A DNA stretch of 64,000 nucleotides. Origin: Echiichthys vipera. Taxonomy: Eukaryota; Chordata; Actinopteri; Perciformes; Trachinidae. The notes beneath the pieces were generated by a model. It searched no databases. It saw only the letters and a program-made list of their open reading frames with translations, and was not told the origin of the DNA. The position numbers were made by a program, and so were the translations under genes. The stretch lies in NCBI GenBank assembly GCA_963691815.1, contig OY829658.1, positions 11,552,381 through 11,616,380 on the forward strand, given 5' to 3'. Shown one piece after another: positions 55,428 to 64,000 of this stretch (within the stretch, counting starts at the first letter, position 1; each line of letters starts with the position of its first letter).

Positions 55428-56359
55428 AACAAAAGAGAATGCTAGTGAATTAAAAAGAGAAAGTTGAGAAAGTTAGGCACAGTTGAGGCACAGCAACAGA
55501 GCATCTCAGTGTGGTGCATCATGGGGCAGAGTCATCTGGATTTCTGTTGATGGCTTGGCACTCCAGGGCAGCTGCAGGAAAAAAAACGGCAGCAGATCAG
55601 CAGGGGTGAGAAAGTGCTGGAGTGGGGTAAGGAGGGAGGGCAAGAGGGTAAGGGTAAGAGATGTGGGTGAAAAGGTGAAGTGGGGGTTCAGGCTGGCACA
55701 CGTGTATGTACTTTCTGCCATCAGTCCTCTCACCCCTCAGTCACACAGAGGGTGATTAGCCTGAGCAGGTGCAGAGTATGGTGACCCCTCTCCAACTGTA
55801 TTTTGCCCATAGTTAAAGAGAAAATGCACCACGTTGTTTAGGCAGCAGTGTTTAATAAAAGAGCTTATGTGTTTTATTTAGTAAATTGCCTATTTCCTTA
55901 CACTAGGAAAATTGAATGTCTTCTGTGGCTTTGGAGGAGCTTTATCTTATCCTAAAGACTGACATTAGCAAAAGGTTCTGAGGTTAACCCAGCAAGCAGA
56001 TTGGTGTGCCAGTGACAGTGTTGTTCCTATGTTGTATGTGAATGAAACACATCCAACATACTAACTTACATTTGGCATCACCCAGTTGTGTCGATCAATG
56101 GGATTATAAATGTTTGGGTGCTTTGAGGCTTTGATGGTATCAAGGTTTTACGGTATACCAGAGTATCTAGAAATCCTGAAGGTTTGATTTTCAACACCTT
56201 CAAAAGCACAGATGCTCTTCTTTCAGCCAGGCCTATGTTGACTCCCTGCCAGGTCTGCGCATCAGGGAATTTTTGTGTTGTGTCTTGCTTGCCACCTGCT
56301 AATTAAATTGAAGGGGGTTAGCCCTGAAGGTAGCTACAACTTAGACACAGGCTCTCTAA
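55428..56359. other. Non-coding; possible hAT relic near 56130-56350
   Basis: The string TGATGGTATCAAGGTTTTAC and GGTATACCAGAGTATCTAG hints at a degraded hAT-like repeat. No borders were found. The remainder is unassigned. Confidence 0.3.
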
Positions 56360-57275
56360 TAGGGGTAGGAATCTTTGGGTGTCTCACGATTCGATTTGAT
56401 TCTGATTCTTGGGGGTGATAGTTTAATTCACAATCAATTTACAATTCGAAGAAGTTCTCAGTTCAAAATCCATTCTCGGCTCATCAAGATTCAATAATTA
56501 GTACATGCTTTGGGATCTACTCCAGTCCTCTGTAAGCTAAACAAGGCAGTCTGGCAAATTATGGCATGAAAGCATAAGATTATACTTTATTCAACTCATT
56601 AAGTGTTTTCTAAAGCTTTTCACTGAACAATCTTACAATAAGCTGTCTTTGCATGAAAAATTATTATTTAATACTGCAAACACCATATGTGTAATCCAGG
56701 ACAGATAATGACTGGGACCAGAAAATAGTTGCTCCATTGCAATAGACACCAATGTAAATTTTTCGGGACCTAACGTCCCATGGGGTCTACTGGCAGCCGA
56801 ATTACAGGGGTGGGACTTACCAGCCCTATTTTTGTGGTGTCCTAGTGTAAAGTTAATAATTCATCCCCCCTATGCAGGTAAGAGCTTTATACTGCAAGGT
56901 GAGACAGAATGACAGCAAAGTGTTTACCCTTCATTTTAACTGAGCAGTTTCAGTGCATTTACTATAAATATCAGATTACGGTAGCAAATTACAGCTCACT
57001 TGACAGTAGTGGGGGTTCACTGTGTTGCCGAAGTACTTGACTTTCATTTTGTAAACCTTGCATATTGAATGAGTCATGTCCGGCTCCGTTTTCTCCTGGA
57101 GGTTGTGAAATCCAAAGTGTGCTCTAAGTCTTGCCTTCAATAACGGAAGGGCTGGCAGTGACTGACTAGCAGGTAGCTTGCTGCAACCGTGTTCTAGGGA
57201 AGTCGCAAAGTAAACACAGTGAGACAGAAAGTTATGAATCGATTTGGAATCTTAGAAGATAAGGAACGCAATTTT
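56360..57275. mobile_element. Non-autonomous hAT remnant, 3' end lost
   Basis: Left end TAGGGGTAGGAATCTTTGGG and TGTCTCACGATTCGATTTG. Right part AGTCGCAAAGTAAACACAGT and TATGAATCGATTTGGAATCT. This resembles a widespread fish hAT family with GATTCGATT-type subterminal repeats. The right terminal repeat is lost or mutated. No transposase frame. Confidence 0.55.
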
Positions 57276-60059
57276 ACATGAATTTGTTTTGCCCACATCT
57301 ACTCAATAAAGGTGGACTGGCTATTATCTTGACAAGCCACTCTTCTGAGTTTCGCTCTGCACCTATTTCCCATCTATGGGCCACAAGTATTTCAACCAGG
57401 TTAGCACTTGTCTAAGCAGACTAATTGCACTTAAAGCACACAGCACTATAGGCACAGTGTCATGTATACTTCTATCAGCCAGCTTTCACTTTTCTTCTTT
57501 TTAACACAAATACTGTCATATACCATTTACACCGGTGAAATCTCAGGAAGGTAGAAAAAAGATATTGCCAAAGCGTACTTTAGATGTTAAAATACTAATA
57601 ATTACTAATTGAAAACACTCCTCCTAAAGGACAAGTTTTATGTATTTAGTATTTCCCGTTTTGCATAGCCTATGAGACCTGCTGCCTTTTAGGAGAGTAC
57701 AGAAGCATTTGAAATGTTCCTTATTTTTATAATGAAAATATTTTACCAAAGTTACTCGTGGGCAAAATGCTATCTCAGTCCCTAGCAAGAGGATTTTGTC
57801 TGTCTTTGATACTCTCACTGTCTGATCAAAATAAAATAAAAAATAAAAAATGTCTTATGCATTTGTTTTTTCCCCCACTGTACAGAACTGTGACTCTTAA
57901 ATTGGAGTATGAACCAAACCGTGACTTTTGTGTACTGTTACACTCAAAATAGAAACACATTTTGGATTCCCTTATTACAATAAATGAAATGTAATTGTTA
58001 CCAAATACTTATAGGCATTAGCAGAAACACAGATGTGGGAAATATTGTACTGTTACCTGACTGGACATTTAAATGAGACAAACCTGCTGAGGAGAGGTTT
58101 TGCAGAGCCTGTGTCAGTTCAAACGCTGCAAATCTGCCTGATTTGGAAGGATTTCAATAATTCATGCCATTCAAGTGCAAATCCAGCCATACTGGAGTTT
58201 GTCCAAAACATGTGGAAAAAAGAACTGATTTAGGGTGAAAAAAGCATTAACCACTCAAAGCTGAACAGAGTCAAGGCTGCATTTAACTTGCTTTATCTTC
58301 AGACAGATGAAGAGAGGGCTTCATTATCTCATTGCTATTTAGAAAATTACCTTGATATTTCCATTTGCTGATAATAGTGTGCAATGGTATTTTATGAGTA
58401 CATTACATAATGGCCGATATGCAGTTTGGCCTGGAGTAGCAAACACCCATTTAGCATTAAATTATCATCCTCATAAAGCTTTCTCCTGCTTGTATATAGT
58501 TACCTTTGACCTTGATATACAGTGACCTTTTTAGGATCAATGTTATAGTAGCCTTAAGAGAACTGTTAACTGTTCTATACATGGAAATGGAAATAAAAAA
58601 GAAAACATTCCTCCAGGCCCCTATGTTTTAATGGACAAAAATACCAGAATCCAATTGGATGATATTTATACCTCCGAGGCTTGCTAAAGAGTGATAAGGA
58701 GCATTCAATTTCAAATATTGCAATGCAATATGTTCCTTTTTGTATGTTTTTTTGATGGGAAACAAAATGGCCTGAGATTCATTTTATTGTGAATCAATAT
58801 TCTACCATAATTAAGGTAGAAATTCAGCCAGTGTGAACAGCAGCAGAGTATACTTACTTATGTGGGACAGTGCCTTGTTTTCTGCATCGTATTTTGTGGG
58901 ATCACTGATGTTCTCTTTTCTGTCTTCCAAAGTACTCTGTTGTTTTTCCCCATGTGGGAACCAGCAAGAGGAGAAATCCATGGTTTGTCCAAGGACTGGA
59001 ATCCTCTGGGAGAGTAATTAGACAGATTGGGTAAAACTGGATTGTGGGAACACATTTAGGAATGTCTGGGCTTAACAGGAGAGGAAAGGGGAGAGGGTGT
59101 GTAAAAAGACAACAGGGCAAGTCACATGAGCTGCAAATAAAATGAAAGTCACACTCAAATTCAACCCATAATTGTGAAATATTAAGTCAAACTGCTAGAG
59201 TGACAATCAACCATTATTAAATGAGCTTAAATTATACAAGAGTGCTTTAAAGAAAGTGTTTTGACAGTTATATCTAAATCAGTTTTAAGTACTGCTGCTT
59301 GGTAAATCAGGGTTATGTAATGGCAGTGAAGTTTCTCCAATGGAGATCTTCATACATGTTGACAAAGTATCCAGTTACATTAATCCCAGCAATGACAGAG
59401 TTGATGCCCTGCGCTCTATAATGAGAGAATAAGCACAGTGATGTGGCGATGTGAATGAGGGAGATGATCTATGGGCAATAACACGACATGGCTTTAAGTA
59501 GGGCGAAGGGATGGGGAGAGCTGACTTTAAAGAGATCATTCTGATAAATATACTTGATGAGGCTCGATGGTTGAATGTTCTTTCCAAGCTGAGCCGTGAT
59601 GGTGGTAGTTGTAGCTCTGATGAAGTGGAAGGGATTATGACATTAAGTTGGGTAAGCGTCTCTCATTTTTGAGAGAGGTTTGGTGCTGCAGCATTAATAC
59701 TGCGCTCCTTCTGATTCACAGTAGGAATAAAGCAATATTTACTGGGTGGATGGTGACCTTTTGATTTAATATTGAGCAAAGAGTTTCATCTTTAACCATA
59801 GCTGGAAAATCAAAAGTCCTGTCAGCGGCCCCAAGATGATGCATTACAACATTTTGATTTTGATACTGTAAGTCCTGTGTGCAAGTAGGATTTTTGCTCT
59901 GATGGTTGTGTTAGAGGGAATGTCAGGAGGTCACCAACAACATAAAAAGATTTGTCTTTTGGGGATATTAAAGATCAGCAGCAAAATTCATAGAAATGGA
60001 TTGATTAGGTTTTGACATATGAGCCTAACACTGACCCCTGTGAGCACCTCTATCATCTG
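57276..60059. other. Non-coding; part may be conserved
   Basis: Unique, repeat-poor sequence. The stretch 59360-59800 looks unlike decayed transposon. No coding signature recognised. Confidence 0.32.
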
Positions 60060-60245
60060 GACAATGTCACACCGCGGTGAGGTCTGTCCTGTATTTGGGT
60101 TTTTTGTCTTGTAAATTTCACGATTTATTTTGAAAAGTAACTCTCCCCTCGTTCCAGGTCACTCGCCGTTCCTCTTGTGTCACCAGTCTGACGTCATCCC
60201 CTGATCCTTGATTGTTTCCACCTGTGGTCCCCCTCCCTTCATGTG

Positions 60246-60251
60246 TATAAA
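60246..60251 (+). promoter_or_regulatory. TATA box of the solo LTR
   Basis: GTGTATAAAGTC lies about 180 bp into the LTR, in the position of a U3/R promoter. Start of transcription is inferred some 30 bp downstream. Confidence 0.6.
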
Positions 60252-60433
60252 GTCTGTGTCTTTTCCCCTTTCCTGTCGCCTGAATAGTTTGTCGGTCACT
60301 TTGAATGTTTCCAGCACTCTTTCACAGCCTTGCTCACGTCAAAGATATCATAGTATCCTCGCTCAGGTGTTTGTATTCCCTGCTTTGCTCTTCGTAAGTT
60401 GATTTTTTTTGAATGCTCTTTTTCCCCTTGTTT

Positions 60434-60660
60434 TTCCTCCTGGTCGGAGCGACTTTGCTTTTGTTTCTTATTTTGTTCACTTTAATTATTGTTATTCCTC
60501 CTGGTCGGACCAACTTTGTTTTGCGTTTAATTTGTTAACTTTGTAGTTTTTTTTTCCTCCTGCACGGAGCGACTTTGTTTTGTACTTTGTTCATTAACAT
60601 CAATACTTGTTTATTCCTCCTGTACGGAGTGATCTTTTGTTTGTGGCTTTTTGGCTCTGT
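60434..60660 (+). repeat. Four ~60-bp tandem repeats inside the LTR
   Basis: Repeated cores TTCCTCCTG(G/C/T)(T/A)CGGA begin at 60434, 60495, 60554 and 60614, spaced 61, 59 and 60 bp, each followed by a GACTTTG-like word. They lie between the TATA box and the AATAAA, so they would be in the transcribed leader/R region. Confidence 0.88.
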
Positions 60661-60787
60661 GCCACACATTCTTGACTCAAAGAATAAATTTCAGTTTTGA
60701 TCTGAGAACCTCCGCATCTGAGTCCTCATTCCTGCCTGGGTCTGACAGACAATGTTGTTTGTTGATTGAAAAATGACCCATATGACT

Positions 60788-60885
60788 TAGGGGTGTAAGA
60801 CAATATCTCTACAATTGAATACTGGAATAGTATGTTTTGTGATACTGTATTCATTCTCAAAAACACTGTATTGATTTTTGATTAG
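60788..60885. mobile_element. hAT-like terminal fragment
   Basis: TAGGGGTGTAAGACAATATC, then TAGTATGTTTTGTGATACTG and AAAAACACTGTATTGATTTT match the style of a fish hAT end with 'gatact' words. No right end recognised. Confidence 0.45.
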
Positions 60886-61942
60886 CAGTCTACATGCACA
60901 GATTTGTGGCAAACAGTGGTTCATCTCGTGTCGTTTACAGACATTGCCACTGGCATTGTATCACAAGACATTTGCGTAAGATTGAACTTTTCTCCCTTGT
61001 CATGCTGCTGGGAACCTTTGATATCTTAGTAGCTCAGCAGGCGGCGCCGGGCTGCAATGCCAGATCCCATTCACATAGCATAGCAGCCTGTGGCTGTCCC
61101 AGCTTTTTATTCCATATGTATGAATAATGTCATGCTATTTCTGTATTTGCTTCTAGAGTAGTAATTATAATTCACACTTCAATAAAAAAGCAGCAATTAG
61201 TTCATTGTTCATTTGTGTTTTTTAAGCAGAAAATGTGCTGAAATAATTAGGCGATCAATTTATTAGACACTGAGAAGAAATTAATCATCAGGTGTTAGTA
61301 TCATTCAAGTGTATAATTGGTTTAATGAAGCAAACAATGGCACATAGGTTATTGGTAGTTTCTGTTTCTCAAATCGTAATAATCAGTACTGTACAACCAC
61401 CACATAATGTATGACGTTGTGTCCCCCGAGAATTTCAGCATATTTCAGTGGTAATCATGCCAAGATAATTGCTATTAACTTACTTTCTGTTTACAATGCA
61501 AACCACAGATATTCTCAGCAGCGATAGTCATTCTGTGCAGACATGACGGCCAATACGGGACACTCCCATTGTGTAATTGCTTTGCAATTGGCGCCCACTG
61601 GGGCCAACACACTGTAGTGCTTTGAGGTAGCAGATATGGGATCACACAGGAAAATGAAGGGCCCAGCTTGTTTTTCCACATTTCAATAACAGCATTTGAA
61701 AAAAAAACAAGATTGGAGAGAAAAAAAAACAGGAGAGAGTCACAGTGTGTTATACAGATAACTCCTTTTTATTTTCATGTCTTATGTAATCCTTTCAATA
61801 TTTTTTTTGAGAGAATCTGTCCAGGTGATTTCTTGACAGTAACGTTCATCAACTGTTCATTTACTGTCAGCTAATACATTCAAGCAGGGATAATAAGGGA
61901 GTACTCAAGCATGCGTTACACTCCTTGGTCTATTTATATACA
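60886..61942. other. Non-coding, no recognised feature
   Basis: Unique sequence. The stretch 61480-61660 looks repeat-poor. No gene recognised. Confidence 0.38.

Positions 61943-61974
<32 letters not shown>
61943..61974. repeat. (TA)n microsatellite at the LTR border
   Basis: TA array touching the 3' LTR of the Gypsy element. The insertion lies in or beside it, which hides the TSD. Confidence 0.93.
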
Positions 61975-61977
<3 letters not shown>

Positions 61978-62343
61978 CACAACCTGGCTCCCCGGCTGTG
62001 CCAAAACAGTAAGACCGACACAATCTAGCCAATAGCAACAGGCATTTATTTGGTCCAGACACACAACTCAACCACAGCAGAATGTACGACAGATTAGCAA
62101 CAGTCCTGAAAATGTGCAGAACAAAGGTCGAAACCAATAGGACATGCTGCCATCAGGCCTGCCGATGAGCCGGGAATCAGCTTCCACCAGAGAGAGCGTC
62201 TGTCGAATGAGGAAAGACTTTGTAGGCAGAGCAAAACCGGCCCAGGTGTAGCCCATGCAGCTGACGACCCTCCACTCAGCACCTGCAAAGCACAACACAC
62301 CAGGAACAGGGACACCTAGTGCTCGGGAGGAGGGATCGTCACA
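61975..62343 (-). mobile_element. 3' LTR of the Gypsy element, 369 bp
   Basis: On the minus strand it begins TGTGACGATCCCTCCTCCCG and ends CCAGGTTGTGACA. AATAAA on the minus strand is at 62045-62050. It follows a polypurine tract directly, so it is the 3' LTR. The matching 5' LTR is outside the window. Confidence 0.86.
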
Positions 62344-62355
62344 CCCCCCCCCCTT
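62344..62355 (-). promoter_or_regulatory. Polypurine tract (plus-strand primer)
   Basis: The minus strand reads AAGGGGGGGGGG immediately before the LTR TGTGACG, the usual place of the RNase-H-resistant plus-strand DNA primer. The G10 run is a long and probably length-variable form. Confidence 0.8.
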
Positions 62356-62601
62356 AAAAAAAATCCAGCCCAGTCAGGCAGTGATATGGTACAATATTTC
62401 ACAATACAGAATTATACTTATCTTATTCAAAAGTTGCTTTGATAACCTAAACATACTGTTCAACCTTTCCTTTGGTTGCAAACCTTTCCCGCTGCTGCAG
62501 TGACTTTTCCCCATATCTGCAAGTCCGGTATCCCTGGAGCGCCTATAGAGAAGCAACTAAAGAGTGGTATTGAGGGAAGACCAGGAAGATCAAACAGTAA
62601 A
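62356..62601. other. Spacer where integrase would be
   Basis: Only about 246 bp separate the ORF stop from the purine tract. No HHCC finger or DDE integrase core is visible on any frame. Confidence 0.7.
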
Positions 62602-64000
62602 TCAAGAAGAAGGTGCTCTTGACAGGGCATCAGCCACAGTATTTTCTGAGCCCTTAATGTGGCGGATATCCAAACAGTATGCTTGCAGAAACAAAAACCA
62701 TCGCATCAGTCGGCGGTTCGGACAGCACAAAGAATGAAGAAAAGTTATTGGGTTATGATCTGTATAGATCACCAGAGGAGCACTACATTCAACATAAACG
62801 TCAAAATGTTGTAACGCCCATACAAGGGCCAGAGTCTCTTTCTCTATGACAGAATAATTCAACTGGTACGAATTAAATTTGCGAGAGAAAAAACACACAG
62901 GACGTTCAATACCATTCCTGTCAGACTGAAGCAACACTGCACCGGCCCCTACATCACTTGCATCCACCTGTAGCTCAAACGGACGATCCATACAGGGTGC
63001 TGCAAGGACAGGAGGTAAACACAAGACAACTTTAACATTTTCAAAAGCCTGTTGACATGAAGCTGACCAGATGTACTTCGCTTTAGCCTTCAACAAATCA
63101 GTCAAGGGAGATACCACAGTTGAAAAGTTCCTGCAAAAACAGCGATAGTAACCCACCAAACCCAAAAAACGCATAAGCTCCTTCTTGGTGGTGGGCACTG
63201 GATATTGCTCAACCGCAGTCACCTTTGCTTGCACTGGCCGCACCTGCCCCTGCCCCACTACGTTCCCAAGGTAAGTAACTGTAGCCTTGGCGAACTCACA
63301 TTTAGCCAAATTGACTGTCAGATGTGCGTCACGCAGTCGGTCGAACAGCTTCCTAATGCGGTCAACGTGATCCTCCCAAGTATTGCTGTAAATAACAACG
63401 TCGTCAAGATACACCGCACAACCATCCAGCCCAGACACAACCATATTCATGAGTCTCTGAAAGGTAGCCGGTGCATTCCGCAATCCAAAGCTCATCACAG
63501 AGTAGGAAAAGAGACCAAAAGGAGTTATAAAAGCTGAAATCTCTCTAGCTCTCTGAGATAATGGAACCTGCCAATAACCTTTGAGTAAATCAAACTTACT
63601 GACAAATTGAGCTGAGCCGACTTGATCCACGCAGTCCTCCATGCATGGAAGTGGAAAAGCGTCAGGTTTAGTAACCGCGTTTACCTTACGGTAATCTGTA
63701 CAAAACCTGGGACTCTTGTCAGCCTTGTCAACCAGCAAACAGGGGGATGCCCAACTGGAGAATGAAGGGTTAGCAATATTATTGTCAAGCATATATTTGA
63801 TTTCTTTCTCCATTACCTGGCGTTTCTGCTCAGACACCCTGTAAAAGCGTTGATGGATTGGCGGGGCATCCCCCACGTCAATATCATGCTCTATCCAATG
63901 TGTACAGGTCGGAACATCAGCAAACAAATCCACATAGTTGTTAATCAGAGTTGACAACTCAACACATTCCCCCTTGGACAAATGTCCCAACACTGACTCC
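62602..64000 (-). CDS. Ty3/Gypsy pol: reverse transcriptase and RNase H (partial)
   Basis: The enzyme turns the element RNA into DNA inside virus-like particles. The frame is open to the window edge, so its start is outside; the first Met-like codon at 63993 is GTG and not a real start. Counting from there: RT residues 83-290 with SPCLLVDKADKSPRFCTDYR, motif A SKFDLLKGYWQVPL (Asp 135), FGLRNAPATFQRLMN, and catalytic YLDD at 195-198. RNase H spans 335-455, with LQVDASDVGAGAVL (Asp 344), IEKETLALVWAL, YTDHNPITF (Asp 412) and VADALSRA (Asp 455). All catalytic residues are kept. It stops right after RNase H (SRAPSS), without integrase. No frameshift is seen in 460 codons, so the copy is young or its enzyme was kept. 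Confidence 0.92.
   Translation of the reverse strand, partial: ESVLGHLSKGECVELSTLINNYVDLFADVPTCTHWIEHDIDVGDAPPIHQRFYRVSEQKRQVMEKEIKYMLDNNIANPSFSSWASPCLLVDKADKSPRFCTDYRKVNAVTKPDAFPLPCMEDCVDQVGSAQFVSKFDLLKGYWQVPLSQRAREISAFITPFGLFSYSVMSFGLRNAPATFQRLMNMVVSGLDGCAVYLDDVVIYSNTWEDHVDRIRKLFDRLRDAHLTVNLAKCEFAKATVTYLGNVVGQGQVRPVQAKVTAVEQYPVPTTKKELMRFLGLVGYYRCFCRNFSTVVSPLTDLLKAKAKYIWSASCQQAFENVKVVLCLPPVLAAPCMDRPFELQVDASDVGAGAVLLQSDRNGIERPVCFFSRKFNSYQLNYSVIEKETLALVWALQHFDVYVECSAPLVIYTDHNPITFLHSLCCPNRRLMRWFLFLQAYCLDIRHIKGSENTVADALSRAPSS

Larger units (their letters stand above)
60065..60747 (+). mobile_element. Solo LTR, 683 bp
   Basis: Begins TGTCACACCGCGGTG and ends GGGTCTGACA (TG...CA). A 5-bp TSD GACAA flanks it at 60060-60064 and 60748-60752. 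TATAAA is at 60246-60251 and AATAAA at 60683-60688, in plus orientation. No internal element sequence flanks it. By TSD length and structure it is Gypsy-like. It does not resemble the LTR at 61975-62343. Confidence 0.88.
61975..64000 (-). mobile_element. Ty3/Gypsy retrotransposon, 3' part, integrase-less
   Basis: Minus-strand order is RT-RNase H ORF (from the window edge to 62602), a 246-bp spacer, a purine tract at 62344-62355, and the 3' LTR at 61975-62343. The integrase expected after RNase H is missing. The 5' LTR, gag and protease would lie beyond 64000. Confidence 0.9.

Noticed and set aside
63205..63537. Plus-strand frame of 110 codons
   Set aside because: Antisense shadow of the Gypsy pol gene.

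Overview
The window looks like non-coding DNA from a teleost fish, probably a spiny-rayed (percomorph) type. It is AT-rich, holds many CA/GA/CAT microsatellites, and carries the typical fish mix of transposable elements: L2-type and RTE-type LINEs, Penelope-like elements, Ty3/Gypsy and solo LTRs, Tc1/mariner, PIF/Harbinger and many hAT remnants. I could not recognise any host protein-coding exon, tRNA or rRNA gene. Every open frame with a recognisable family belongs to a mobile element, so the window reads as intergenic or intronic DNA. Assignments rest on remembered family motifs and on boundaries read from the sequence; no database search was run.

Layout. 1-5.1 kb: hAT remnants, a tRNA-like SINE and a 5'-truncated RTE LINE (3028-4547) with a 13-bp target-site duplication (TSD). 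5.1-27 kb: mostly unique sequence with microsatellites, two or three non-autonomous DNA elements and some stretches that look like conserved non-coding DNA. 28.1-33.4 kb: a minus-strand L2 LINE broken by a Harbinger element (28527-29663, itself holding a scrap of RTE tail) and by a 1.75-kb plus-strand insertion (30396-32144). That insertion carries an intact 151-codon ORF for a small membrane/coiled-coil protein. 36-37.2 kb: an LTR-like module and a 204-bp palindromic MITE with an 8-bp TSD. 41.9-47.3 kb: a Tc1 transposase tail, then two oppositely oriented Penelope-like copies. One copy is split by a 687-bp solo LTR, and a 631-bp Harbinger element with a TAA TSD lies beside the other. 48.9-49.2 kb: a LINE/SINE tail next to a perfect 22-bp hairpin. 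52.2-54.9 kb: a minus-strand RTE copy interrupted by a 1395-bp hAT element with an exact 8-bp TSD and nine 36-bp palindrome-bearing tandem repeats. 56.4-57.3 kb: a hAT remnant. 60.07-60.75 kb: a solo LTR with four ~60-bp internal repeats. 62.0-64.0 kb: the 3' part of a minus-strand Ty3/Gypsy element with an open RT-RNase H frame, a G-rich polypurine tract and an LTR, but no integrase.

The elements do not form a pathway. What they give is a readable order of events: several insertions sit inside older elements, and removing them restores the older element's sequence, in one case its reading frame. The least familiar item is the 30.4-32.1 kb insertion with its 151-aa membrane/coiled-coil ORF.
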